64,000 nucleotides of DNA from Pseudomonas sp. R5(2019). Its GTDB lineage: Bacteria; Pseudomonadota; Gammaproteobacteria; Pseudomonadales; Pseudomonadaceae. The translations under genes and the position numbers were made by a program. The notes under the pieces are model-generated. The model did not search any database. It saw nothing but the letters and a program-made list of their open reading frames with translations, and was not told the origin of the DNA. Below are positions 52,765 to 61,352 of the stretch, piece after piece. How positions within the stretch are numbered: the first letter of the stretch is position 1; the number at the start of each line of letters is the position of its first letter. The DNA is taken from assembly GCF_009905435.1 (NCBI RefSeq), contig NZ_JAAAMT010000014.1:1-64000 (forward strand), given 5' to 3'.

Positions 52765-52988
52765 AACTCGAAATAGCTCGAGGTTTGTTTCTTATGGGTG
52801 CGTTGGGCGTGGCAACTGCCGCGGCAGCCGCCTGGGAAGTGCCTCGGCCTGAAATTCTCAGCGCAGCGATTGGCAGTGGGCATTGCCCGCTACCGCGCTT
52901 GATCAAGGCCCAGGTAGCTGTCAGTCCTGATCAGGATTTACTGCTGTTGATGTTCGGGCTTGCTCTAGGGAAGGGACCACAAGGTTGA
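52761..52988 (+). CDS. 75-residue small exported or membrane-anchored protein of unknown function
   Basis: The N-terminus MKLEIARGLFLMGALGVATAA is a signal peptide or membrane anchor, with a possible cut after AAAAA before WEVPRPEI. The rest (about 50 residues) contains HCPLPRLIKAQVAVSPDQDLLLLMFGLALGKGPQG, one cysteine and a hydrophobic stretch. Coupled to the 44-codon ORF by ATGA. A clear terminator follows 20 bases after the stop, which supports a real gene. I recall similar unnamed short proteins in other Pseudomonas but cannot name a family. Confidence 0.65.
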   Translation: MKLEIARGLFLMGALGVATAAAAAWEVPRPEILSAAIGSGHCPLPRLIKAQVAVSPDQDLLLLMFGLALGKGPQG

Positions 52989-53007
52989 AACTGTTTCGTA
53001 CCACTTG

Positions 53008-53036
53008 AAGGCCTCGTCAAACGACGAGGCCTTTTT
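53008..53036 (+). terminator. Terminator after the ColR-linked gene set
   Basis: AAGGCCTCGT (53008-53017) pairs with ACGAGGCCTT (53024-53033), then TTT following into T5 (53032-53036). It closes the set methyltransferase, 44-aa ORF and 75-aa ORF. Confidence 0.9.
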
Positions 53037-53064
53037 GATTTCTGTCAGCTCATGTGGTTCGCGC

Positions 53065-53187
53065 AGGAGCAGAGCTTGCTCGCGATAGCACCAGTAGGGT
53101 CCAGGCCATGTTGTAGATATCCGCGTCTACCCGTGCGAGGTTGCTGTCGGTTTTGCGGGCCTCATCGCGAGCAAGCTCGCCCCCACA
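53065..53187. repeat. REP pair between the ColR set and the RND pump
   Basis: Arms AGGAGCAGAGCTTGCTCGCG (53065-53087) and its imperfect inverse at 53164-53187, about 76 bases apart. No ORF stands out in this gap. Confidence 0.7.
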
Positions 53188-53202
53188 AAAAAAACCAGGG
53201 CT

Positions 53203-56200
53203 TCAGGTGGTTTGAGGTTGCTCCTGGGCGGCCTTGTCCTTGGACGCCAGCAAGGTATAGACGCATGGCAGCACGAACAGCGTGAACAGGGTACCGATCG
53301 ACATGCCAGTGGCGATCACCATGCCGATATCGAACCGGCTCACCGCGCCGGCACCGGTGGCGAGAATCAGCGGCACCATGCCAAAGACCATCGCTGCGGT
53401 GGTCATCAAGACCGGGCGCAAACGGATCGATGCGGCCTCTTCGACAGCTTCCCGGGCAGTCAGGCCTTTTTCGTGCCGAAGCTGGTTGGCAAATTCGACG
53501 ATCAGGATCCCGTGCTTGCTGATCAGGCCGATCAGGGTCACCAGGCCAACCTGGGTATAGATGTTCATGCTCGATAGCCCCAGGAACAGCGGAATCAAGG
53601 CCCCGCAGATCGACAGTGGCACGGTCACCAGAATCACCAGCGGGTCTCGGAAGCTTTCGAACTGCGCCGCCAGCACCAGGAAAATGATCGCCAGAGCCAG
53701 GCCGAAGGTAACCCACAGAGCACTGCCTTCCTGCACGAATTGACGCGCTTGGCCGCCATAGTCAAAGGCAAACCCGGCAGGCGCCTCTTCGCTGGCGATG
53801 GTGCGCAGGATGGAAATGGCTTCACCCATGCTGACCGTCGGCACACCCTGGATGATCGCCGAGTTGAGCTGCTGGAACTGGTTCAACTGGCGGGGGCGGG
53901 CGCGGTCGCTGACGGTGATCAGGGTTGAAAGCGGCAGCATCTCGCCCTGGTTGTTGCGCACGTAATACTGAGTCAGCCAGTCCGGGTTGTCGCGATACGC
54001 CCGCTCGACCTGGGCGATGACCTTGTAGCTGCGTCCTTCGATGGTGAAGCGATTGATTTCCGCCTCCCCCAGCAAGGTCGCCAGGGTGCCGCCGAGGGCG
54101 TCCATCGACACGCCCATCTGCGCCGCCTTGGCGCGGTCGATATCCACCACCACTTCCGGCTTGTCGAACGCCAGGTCGATGTCGAGAAAGGCGAATTTGC
54201 CGGAGGCCAGCGCTCGCTCCTTGACCCGCTCGGCGACCTGCAGCAGCGACTCGTAGTCGTTCGGGGTGTTGATCACAAACTGCAGCGGCAGGCCTTCGCC
54301 GGTGCCTGGCAGCGAAGGCAGGTTGAAACCAAAGACCTGCAGGCCGCTGATATTCTCAAGCCTGGTTTGTACTTCCGGTAAAAGCTGCATTTGGGTGCGG
54401 TCACGCTCGTCCCAGGGCTTGAGCAGGAAGCCGCCGATACCCGATTGCACACCGTTGAAGCCGTTGATCTGGAACGAGGAGTAGTACTCGGGGAACGCCT
54501 TGAAGATCGAGATGAACTCGTCGGTATAGCTGCTCAGGTAATCCAGGTTGGTCGGCTGTGGTGCCGTGGCCATCATGAAAATGACGCCCTGGTCTTCATC
54601 CGGCGCCAGCTCCGAGCGGGTGAACATCAGCAGCACCGGAATCAGGCACATGACGATGGCGGCGAACACCAGCACGACTGGCCGGGTATTGAGCGTGCCG
54701 TGGAGTATCTGCTGGTAGCGCCGTTTCAAGCGTTCGAAAATCTGGTCGAGGCGATGGGCAAGGCCGGACGGGTTCTCGTCGTGGCGCAGCAGCAGGGCAC
54801 ACATCATTGGCGAGAGGGTCAGGGCGACGATGCCGGAGATCACCACGGCCCCGGCCAGAGTCAGGGCGAACTCCTTGAACAAGGCGCCCGTCAGGCCTTG
54901 CAGAAAGCCGATAGGTGCGTACACCGCCGCCAGCGTGATGGTCATCGAGACCACCGGCATGGCGATCTCACGGGCGCCTTCCAGCGCGGCATCGTACGGC
55001 GTCTTGCCTTCCTCGATATGGCGATGGATGTTCTCCACCACCACAATCGCATCGTCGACCACCAGGCCGATGGCCAGCACCATCGCCAGCAGGGTCAGCA
55101 GGTTGATCGAATAGCCCATCAACTGCATGAAAAACAGCACGCCGATCATCGACAGCGGGATGGTGATCACCGGGATCAACACCGACCGCAGCGCGCCGAG
55201 GAACAGGAACACCACCACGATCACGATCATCACCGCTTCAACCAGGGTCTTGACCACTTCATTGATCGAGGCCTGGATAAAGCGCGTGGCGTCGTAGGCG
55301 ATTTCGACTTTCAGGTTCGGTGGCAACTGTGACTCCAGCTCCGGCATGATCTTGCGCACTTCCTTGATCACGTCGAGCGGGTTGGCGCCGGGGGTGGCCT
55401 TGATGCCGATGTACACCGACGGCGTGCCATCGAACGAGCTGACACTGTCGTAGTTTTCGGCGCCCATCTGCACCCGCGCCACATCACCCAGCAGAACGCG
55501 ACTGTCGCCTTCGGTCTTCAAGGGGATGGCGGCGAAGGCTTCGGCCGACTTGAGTTCGGTGGTGGCGTTGATGCTGGTAACGATGTACTGGCCCTTCACC
55601 TCACCTGCGGCGGAGAGGAAGTTGTAGCGGCGTACCGCATCGGTGACGTCGGTGGCGCTCAGTCCATAGCCTGCGAGCTTGACCGGGTCGAGCCAGATCC
55701 GCATGGCGAACACCTGGTTGCCGAGGATTTGTGCCTCGGCCATGCCTGGCAGTGTCGCCAGCTTGGGCTGGATCACCCGCGACAGGTAGTCGGTGATTTG
55801 CGGGTTGCTCAGCTCACTGCTGAAGAAGCTGATGTACATCAGTGCCGAGGCATCGGCGGCTTCCTTGCTCAGCACCGGGTCTTCGGCGTCTTGCGGCAGC
55901 TTGTTCTTGACCTCGTTGGCCTTGGCCAGCAACTCGGTGAACATCCGGTCGCTGTCGGCGCCGATGCGGGCGTAGATCGAAATCACCGAGAAGTTCTGGC
56001 GGCTTACCGAGGTCATGTAGTCGATGCCTTCGGCGCTCGCCAGACTTTGCTGCATGGGCTGGGTAATGTAGCCCTGAATGGTTTCGGCGTTGGCACCGGG
56101 GTAGGCGGTGGTCACCGTGATCAGGGCGTTTTCCATCTGCGGGTATTGGCGGATGGTGAGGTTGCCGTACGCCTGAACGCCCAGCAGCACGATCAGCAGG

Positions 56201-56253
56201 CTGATCACCGTAGCCAGCACGGGGCGGCGTATGAACGGATCTGTAAAAGCCAT
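53203..56253 (-). CDS. mexW: RND multidrug efflux permease, MexW-like
   Basis: A 1016-residue HAE1-type RND pump subunit, twelve helices. Starts MAFTDPFIRRPVLATVISLLI. Proton-relay aspartates are in LAIGLVVDDAIVVVENIHRH near residue 405. Large periplasmic porter domains lie at about 30-340 and 560-870. It expels drugs with proton entry. The membrane-fusion partner gene is directly upstream, 14 bases away. No outer-membrane channel gene lies near, as with P. aeruginosa MexVW, which borrows OprM. The P. aeruginosa position (PA4374-4375) agrees. The symbol is by homology and locus. Confidence 0.93.
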   Translation of the reverse strand: MAFTDPFIRRPVLATVISLLIVLLGVQAYGNLTIRQYPQMENALITVTTAYPGANAETIQGYITQPMQQSLASAEGIDYMTSVSRQNFSVISIYARIGADSDRMFTELLAKANEVKNKLPQDAEDPVLSKEAADASALMYISFFSSELSNPQITDYLSRVIQPKLATLPGMAEAQILGNQVFAMRIWLDPVKLAGYGLSATDVTDAVRRYNFLSAAGEVKGQYIVTSINATTELKSAEAFAAIPLKTEGDSRVLLGDVARVQMGAENYDSVSSFDGTPSVYIGIKATPGANPLDVIKEVRKIMPELESQLPPNLKVEIAYDATRFIQASINEVVKTLVEAVMIVIVVVFLFLGALRSVLIPVITIPLSMIGVLFFMQLMGYSINLLTLLAMVLAIGLVVDDAIVVVENIHRHIEEGKTPYDAALEGAREIAMPVVSMTITLAAVYAPIGFLQGLTGALFKEFALTLAGAVVISGIVALTLSPMMCALLLRHDENPSGLAHRLDQIFERLKRRYQQILHGTLNTRPVVLVFAAIVMCLIPVLLMFTRSELAPDEDQGVIFMMATAPQPTNLDYLSSYTDEFISIFKAFPEYYSSFQINGFNGVQSGIGGFLLKPWDERDRTQMQLLPEVQTRLENISGLQVFGFNLPSLPGTGEGLPLQFVINTPNDYESLLQVAERVKERALASGKFAFLDIDLAFDKPEVVVDIDRAKAAQMGVSMDALGGTLATLLGEAEINRFTIEGRSYKVIAQVERAYRDNPDWLTQYYVRNNQGEMLPLSTLITVSDRARPRQLNQFQQLNSAIIQGVPTVSMGEAISILRTIASEEAPAGFAFDYGGQARQFVQEGSALWVTFGLALAIIFLVLAAQFESFRDPLVILVTVPLSICGALIPLFLGLSSMNIYTQVGLVTLIGLISKHGILIVEFANQLRHEKGLTAREAVEEAASIRLRPVLMTTAAMVFGMVPLILATGAGAVSRFDIGMVIATGMSIGTLFTLFVLPCVYTLLASKDKAAQEQPQTT

Positions 56254-56267
56254 GGGGATGTCCTTGA

Positions 56268-57419
56268 TCAGTCGGCGCGCGGCGGGCTGTTCTTGTCGGC
56301 CTGTACGGCCTTGTCTGGGCTGATCGCGATTTGGGCGCCTTGATTGAGCTTCAACTGGCCGGCGGTCACGACCTGCTCGCCACTGTTCAAGCCCTTGTCG
56401 ATCACCACCCAACCATCACGGCGCTCGCCGGTCTCGACAAAGCGGCGGTCGGCGAACAGCACCGGCTGGCCTTCGGCGGTCTTCTGCACCTGGCCGTCCT
56501 CAGCCTTTCTCTCGGCGACCACGTACACCGAGTTGCCATACAGCGTGTAGGTGATGGCGCTTTCAGGCACGACAATGGAAGGCTTGGGCTCAGGCATCAG
56601 GACCTGCAGGTTGGCGAACATGCCCGGGAGCAATTTGCCGTCGGGGTTGGCCAGGGTGGCGCGCACCATCACATTGCGGGTGGTGTCTTCAACCTTGGGG
56701 TTGATCGCACTGACCGTGCCTTCGAAAGATTGCCCGGGGTAAGCCGCAACGCTGACCATGACCTTTTGCCCCAGCGCCAGTTTTGGCACGTGCTGCTCGG
56801 GCACAAAAAAGTCGACGTAGAGGCTGCTCAAATCCTGAAGGGTGGCGATGACCGTGCCGCTGGCCAGGTAGTCGCCGACATCCACCTTGCGGATGCCGAC
56901 GGTGCCGGAGAAAGGCGCAACAATGCTCTTTTTCGCCAGCGACGCCTTGAGTTGGGCCACGGTAGCCTTGTTTTTCTGCAGTTGTGCGTTGAGGCGGTCG
57001 AACTCGCCCTTGGAGATGGCCTGGCTGCCGACCAGTTGCGCGCCGCGGCCGTAATCGAGCTGGGCCAGACCGAGGTCCGCCTGGGCGGTGCCCAGCAGTG
57101 CGGTTTCGACGTCGCTGTCGAGTTGCACCAGCGGCTGACCCACCTTGACCTTCTGCCCGGACTCGAATTGCACCGCCTTGACGGTACCGGCCACTTCCAG
57201 GCTGAGGTCGACCCCCTGCAGCGCCTTGAGGCTGCCCACCGCTGGCAGGCGGACCTGCCAGTCGCGTTGTTCCGCCGTGACCGCGGCCACGCTGATGGGT
57301 GGCTTCGGCACGGAGAATTGCTGGATTTGCTGGTAGATCGAGAAGGCTTTATAGCTCCCCAATACCAGCATAATCAGCAACACAACCCCTAACATGATCA
57401 ACATGCGGCGGCGCAGCAT
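56268..57419 (-). CDS. mexV: RND membrane-fusion protein, MexV-like
   Basis: A 383-residue periplasmic adaptor. N-terminal anchor helix MLRRRMLIMLGVVLLIMLVLG, no lipobox. Lipoyl halves flank a coiled hairpin (VKAVQFESGQKVKVGQPLVQLDS near 75, IVAPFSGTVGIRKVDVGDYLASG near 165). The barrel is near 200-290 (VSVAAYPGQSFEGTVSAINPKVE), then a membrane-proximal part. It links the pump to an outer channel. Start at MLRRRM, with AAGGAA upstream; the frame extended to 57497 runs over the upstream gap. A possible promoter lies in the 136-base gap before it. Confidence 0.92.
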   Translation of the reverse strand: MLRRRMLIMLGVVLLIMLVLGSYKAFSIYQQIQQFSVPKPPISVAAVTAEQRDWQVRLPAVGSLKALQGVDLSLEVAGTVKAVQFESGQKVKVGQPLVQLDSDVETALLGTAQADLGLAQLDYGRGAQLVGSQAISKGEFDRLNAQLQKNKATVAQLKASLAKKSIVAPFSGTVGIRKVDVGDYLASGTVIATLQDLSSLYVDFFVPEQHVPKLALGQKVMVSVAAYPGQSFEGTVSAINPKVEDTTRNVMVRATLANPDGKLLPGMFANLQVLMPEPKPSIVVPESAITYTLYGNSVYVVAERKAEDGQVQKTAEGQPVLFADRRFVETGERRDGWVVIDKGLNSGEQVVTAGQLKLNQGAQIAISPDKAVQADKNSPPRAD

Positions 57420-57555
57420 ATTCCAGTTCCTTGGAAAAAAGACGTTGAGAGCAGGCGCGCACATTATTCGCGCAAACGAAGTAACGCCAATGTGCAATAT
57501 TGCGAAATATTACGCGTTTGCTGCCGTCTGAGAAGTCCGTTTCTCGACGTTTGCT

Positions 57556-58653
57556 TCAGATCAGGTGCAGGTGGTTGTCCCAGAGCCCTGCCGGCAATGG
57601 CAGCGGAGTACCCATGAGCTGCGCCTTGCGGCAGTCGTAAAAACGGCAGCGGCCTTGGCCTGAGGTCACCACAAAACCGTCCTTGACCGCGCCGACCCCG
57701 GCGCAGTCGGGGAGCGGTGCATCCAGGCGCACGGCTGCGGTATCCAGGTCCCAGATGAAAAAGCGATTGGCCCGTGGAGCGGTCAACGCCACCAGTCGCA
57801 ATTCGCTGTGAATGGCGACGCTGGCGGTGTAATGCGCCATCGACTGCAGCTGCTCCTCACCCACCGCGAAGGCTTTGAACGGCTCGCCCGGGCGCTTGAT
57901 CGCCAGCAGTTCCGCGGTTTCATGGGACGGGCCCATGAACTGCTGCCCGGCGACGATTGTGCCGTCGGCGGCGATGGCCAGGTGTCGCACGCTGTTCATC
58001 TGCTGGCTGAGCACTTCCTTGCTGAGCAAAGTGCCGTCGCGCTGCATCAGCACCAGGCTCGGCTCCATGGCGTCGAGGTTCATCTCTACGCGGCTTTCGG
58101 CTTCGGTGCGGATACCGCCGTTGGCCACCACCAGGGTCTCGCCGTCCGGCAGCCAGGACACCTGATGCGGGCCAATGCCGTGGGTCGGGATTTCGCCGCT
58201 GTAGACCAGCCGGTCCTGCTCGAAACGGTAAATGCCGAGTACGCCACGGCCGGGCTCGGTGGTGTCGTTTTCGGTGGCGTACAGCCAGTCACCGCTGCGG
58301 TGGATGACCGCATGACCGTAGAAGTGTCGGTTCGGCTGGGAGACCACGGTTTGCAGCAGCTTACCGTCGCGCAGGTCGACCAGGTAGCTTTCGGTACCGG
58401 GCCGGCGTGCCACGAACAGCGCAATCGGCAGTTCCGGGTGGTTGATGATGTCGTGGCAACGCTGGCCAACCTGGGTGGCGAACACCTGGCTGCCGTCCAG
58501 TCGATAGCCGACGGCATAGTGCTTGCCGTCGCTGTCGTCCCTTGCCGATAGCAACAGGGGTTGCTTGTCCTTTTGCTGGAACAGTTTCCAGCCACCCAGC
58601 GTCACAGCGCTGAGCAGCAGGCTACCGACCGCGAGGACCTGACGTCGCAACAT
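57556..58653 (-). CDS. DUF1513 periplasmic beta-propeller-like protein
   Basis: A 365-residue exported protein. The first 25 residues (MLRRQVLAVGSLLLSAVTLGGW) resemble a Tat-type or membrane anchor with an RR pair but without a full SRRxFLK. The rest is beta-rich (blades of about 50 residues: GLRIYR-like strands, ESYLVDLRDGKLLQTV, LVYSGEIPTHGIGPHQVSWLPDGETLVVANGG). It belongs to DUF1513, which occurs next to imelysin and di-heme genes. No function is established. Gene order in this set places it last. It begins two bases after the imelysin stop. Confidence 0.85.
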   Translation of the reverse strand: MLRRQVLAVGSLLLSAVTLGGWKLFQQKDKQPLLLSARDDSDGKHYAVGYRLDGSQVFATQVGQRCHDIINHPELPIALFVARRPGTESYLVDLRDGKLLQTVVSQPNRHFYGHAVIHRSGDWLYATENDTTEPGRGVLGIYRFEQDRLVYSGEIPTHGIGPHQVSWLPDGETLVVANGGIRTEAESRVEMNLDAMEPSLVLMQRDGTLLSKEVLSQQMNSVRHLAIAADGTIVAGQQFMGPSHETAELLAIKRPGEPFKAFAVGEEQLQSMAHYTASVAIHSELRLVALTAPRANRFFIWDLDTAAVRLDAPLPDCAGVGAVKDGFVVTSGQGRCRFYDCRKAQLMGTPLPLPAGLWDNHLHLI

Positions 58654-58655
58654 GA

Positions 58656-59720
58656 TCAGTCACCGTCGTTGGCATTGAAGCCGAGTTGGATGCCCAGTGC
58701 CTTGGCCAGCTCGCCTTCGTGCAGGCGGTGGACGGTATTGAGGCTGTCGTAGAGGCCGTTCAGTTGCTGGCGGCCAGCCTCGCTGTCGAGCAATTCGGTC
58801 AGGCTGCCCTTGATGTCGGCAAAGCGCTTGAGCGAATCGGCATAAGCGGCGTCGATCTTGTCGGCCAGGGCCTTTTGGTCATTGGGCAACAGGCCTCGCA
58901 GGCCTTTGTTATCGACCCCGAGCCAGACGGTCTGAGCAGCAGTCAGGCTGGCTTCCAGGCTCTTGATCGACGACTGGCTGCGCCAGGCTTCGGCCTGCAA
59001 CGGCTGGGGGATACCTTTGCTCAGGCGGCCCATCGGGGTGCCCAGCTTTTTCTTCAGGGTGTCGAGGGCGGTGACCTGGGCGCGGAGCAGATCGGCGATG
59101 GCTTCGTGCGAATCGGCATAGCGCTGGTTGGGGAACTTGGTCATCTGCGCCAGCATGCCGTCATTGGTGTTCCAGCGTGCCAGAATCTCTTCGGCCAACA
59201 CCTTCTGGCGCTCGCCAATGGCCACCAGCAGCGGGCAGTAGCGGGCTTTCTGAGCGGCATCGGCCACGTCCGGCTTGCTGTCGAAAAGGATGTATTCGTA
59301 AGCCGACAGGCCCTGGACCACAACACTGGACTTGGCCAGGGCGGCGGCGTCGGGCGGCGTTTCGGTGTTCACCATTTGTTCGACCTGACGGCCGACCAGG
59401 TTCTTTTTGTCTGGCCAGAACTGTACTTGCCAGGCGCGGTTGCCTTCAGCCAGTGGCCCGATCAGCAGGGGCTGCAGTTCAGCCCAGGCTTTTTGTGCGT
59501 GGAGGAAGTCGGCGCGGGCGGTCTCAAGGCTGGATTTACCTTCGCAATACGCCAGGGCACTGACGGCCAGCTGGCGGTCGGCTTCGACCCAGCGGCTGTA
59601 GGTCGGCAGGATCACCTGCTTGGCGATCGCGGCGGAGGTCACGGCCTGCGGGTCTTGCGGCGAGCAGGCGCCCAGGGCAAGGGCGGCGAGGCTGGTGAAT
59701 AACAGCTTGGGGCGGAACAT
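58656..59720 (-). CDS. Imelysin-like lipoprotein lacking the GxHxxE histidine
   Basis: A 354-residue imelysin/M75-family lipoprotein (lipobox ALGAC, Cys19). Family features: VILPTYSRWVEADRQL, WAELQPLLIGPL, NLVGRQVEQMV. The metal-type GxHxxE motif reads G137-L-S-A-Y-E142, with Ser at the histidine position, so metal binding or peptidase activity is doubtful here. The family is linked to bacterial iron uptake (EfeO-like). It starts 15 bases downstream of the di-heme gene's end, so the two are co-transcribed. Confidence 0.9.
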   Translation of the reverse strand: MFRPKLLFTSLAALALGACSPQDPQAVTSAAIAKQVILPTYSRWVEADRQLAVSALAYCEGKSSLETARADFLHAQKAWAELQPLLIGPLAEGNRAWQVQFWPDKKNLVGRQVEQMVNTETPPDAAALAKSSVVVQGLSAYEYILFDSKPDVADAAQKARYCPLLVAIGERQKVLAEEILARWNTNDGMLAQMTKFPNQRYADSHEAIADLLRAQVTALDTLKKKLGTPMGRLSKGIPQPLQAEAWRSQSSIKSLEASLTAAQTVWLGVDNKGLRGLLPNDQKALADKIDAAYADSLKRFADIKGSLTELLDSEAGRQQLNGLYDSLNTVHRLHEGELAKALGIQLGFNANDGD

Positions 59721-59735
59721 GTCCGGCTCCTTTCT

Positions 59736-61163
59736 CTAGAGTGAGTTCAAGAACGCCAGCAGCGCGCTGCGCTGCTCGGCATTGAAGGTCAAAACGTGTT
59801 GCCGGGCCGCCTCGGCTTCGCCGCCGTGCCAGAGCACCGCCTCCAAAAGATTGCGGGCTCGGCCGTCATGCAGGAAGCGGGTGTGGCCGCTGACCGTTTC
59901 GGTCAGCCCGATGCCCCACAACGGCGCGGTGCGCCAGTCGCGGCCACCGGCCTTGAATTCGGTGCGGTTGTCGGCCAGGCCCGGGCCCATGTCGTGCAGC
60001 AGCAGATCGCTGTACGGACGGATCAGCTGATTGGCCTGTTCCGGCTCGGCGGCAGTGGCCGAGCTGGTGAAAGAGGGGGTATGGCAGCCCTGGCAACCGG
60101 CCTGGAAGAACAGGGTCTTGCCGGCCAGTGCCTGAGCGGAGTCGACGTCGCGTCGAATCGGTACGGCGAGGTTACGGGTGTAAAACAGCACCAGCCGCTG
60201 GATGTTCTCGCTGACCTCCGGTTCACCGTTGGGGCCATTGCCGTTGGGCGCGGCCAGGCAATCGGTTTGTGCGGGGGTGCAATCATCGACGGGTCTGAGG
60301 TGGGTGGTCAGGCCCATATCACCTGAAAAGGCGTGAACATTTTGTTGATCCAGCGTGGGCTGACCGGCCTTCCAGCCGAAGCGCCCGAGTACGGTCTTGC
60401 CCAAGGCATCGTCCCAGACCCGATTGGGGCGGCCCTTGATGCCATCGCCGTTGCGGTCGTCGGGGTCGGCATTGGCGAGAATCGCTTCCTCCGGGATCGC
60501 TTCAAGCAGACCCAGGCCAATCATCGGCGGGGCAATGCGCGCCGAGAGGCGGGCGTCGGGGTGCATCGGGCCGTAGCCCAGCTGAGTGATATTCAGCGTC
60601 GGGCGCTGCAGTTCGACCTGGGTGCCGTCCTTGAAGGTGACGGCGACCGGGCTGTAGTCGACCCGCACCTTGCCTTCCGGGGCGACGCCCGGCACCGCCA
60701 TGTCTTGCAACTGCCCGCCGTAGACCGGCTCGGGGACGATGCCCAATTGTTCGATTTCCCTGGCATAGGCCGGGGCATCGGGGATCGACAGGCGCACCAG
60801 CATCGACACCGCGTTGTGGTCATCGGGACCGGGCGGGTGACCGCGACCGTCCTTGATATGGCAGTTCTGGCAGGCGTTGGTATTGAACAACGGACCCAGG
60901 CCATCCCGTGCAGTGGTGGTCGACGGGGCGATCACCCAGGGGCTTTTGAAAAAACTGTTGCCGACACTGAAGTCCAGCCGCCGCATCGGCGTCAGGTTGG
61001 CCGACGGCATGGAAAAGGCATTCTGGTCACGCTTGTTGACCGTCGAACTGCCACCGGCCAGCGCCTCGCCAGGTTCTGCCTGGGTAAAGCGCGGGGCATC
61101 GTCACAGCTGGCCAGCGTCACGGCCAGCAGCAGGATGGGCAGACGGGAAAGCGACAAGGACAT
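59736..61163 (-). CDS. Di-heme oxidoreductase lipoprotein (COG3488 type)
   Basis: A 475-residue periplasmic lipoprotein (lipobox LASC, Cys20). It has two c-type heme sites, CQNCH (98-102) and CQGCH (357-361). A calcium-like loop (DPDDRNGDGIKGRPN, about 233-247) precedes the second heme. This pattern fits the di-heme oxidoreductase/peroxidase family seen next to imelysin genes. It could use electrons to reduce or oxidise metal for import, but that is inference. I prefer the ATG giving MSLSLSRLP over the TTG just before, because AGGAT lies upstream. Confidence 0.9.
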   Translation of the reverse strand: MSLSLSRLPILLLAVTLASCDDAPRFTQAEPGEALAGGSSTVNKRDQNAFSMPSANLTPMRRLDFSVGNSFFKSPWVIAPSTTTARDGLGPLFNTNACQNCHIKDGRGHPPGPDDHNAVSMLVRLSIPDAPAYAREIEQLGIVPEPVYGGQLQDMAVPGVAPEGKVRVDYSPVAVTFKDGTQVELQRPTLNITQLGYGPMHPDARLSARIAPPMIGLGLLEAIPEEAILANADPDDRNGDGIKGRPNRVWDDALGKTVLGRFGWKAGQPTLDQQNVHAFSGDMGLTTHLRPVDDCTPAQTDCLAAPNGNGPNGEPEVSENIQRLVLFYTRNLAVPIRRDVDSAQALAGKTLFFQAGCQGCHTPSFTSSATAAEPEQANQLIRPYSDLLLHDMGPGLADNRTEFKAGGRDWRTAPLWGIGLTETVSGHTRFLHDGRARNLLEAVLWHGGEAEAARQHVLTFNAEQRSALLAFLNSL

Positions 61164-61307
61164 CAATAATCCTGGGCAAGCGGGTTAAAAACGGGCGTGC
61201 AAGCTTAGCAGGCTAAGGGGATTTGAATAAGAGGGATTTGCGTTTGCTTAGCGTTGGCGGATGAAGATTAATTCACCGCCAGGTAAACGTTCCAAGGAGC
61301 GGCTAAC

Positions 61308-61331
61308 AAAAAAGGCGACCCGAAGGCCGCC
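61308..61331 (-). terminator. Terminator after the imelysin (IcmP-like) gene
   Basis: On the minus strand GGCGGCC-TTCG-GGTCGCC (one G-U pair) is followed by six T. The 186-base gap to the next gene thus holds a terminator, and the three genes downstream may use a second start. A weak Fur-like sequence near 61215-61235 in that gap did not convince me. Confidence 0.9.
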
Positions 61332-61352
61332 TCTCTTGAACCGCAGTGCCAA

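Noticed and set aside
61205..61245. Second Fur box before the di-heme gene
   Set aside because: TTGAATAAG..GGATTTGC has only a loose match and poor symmetry compared with the one at 62750-62768.
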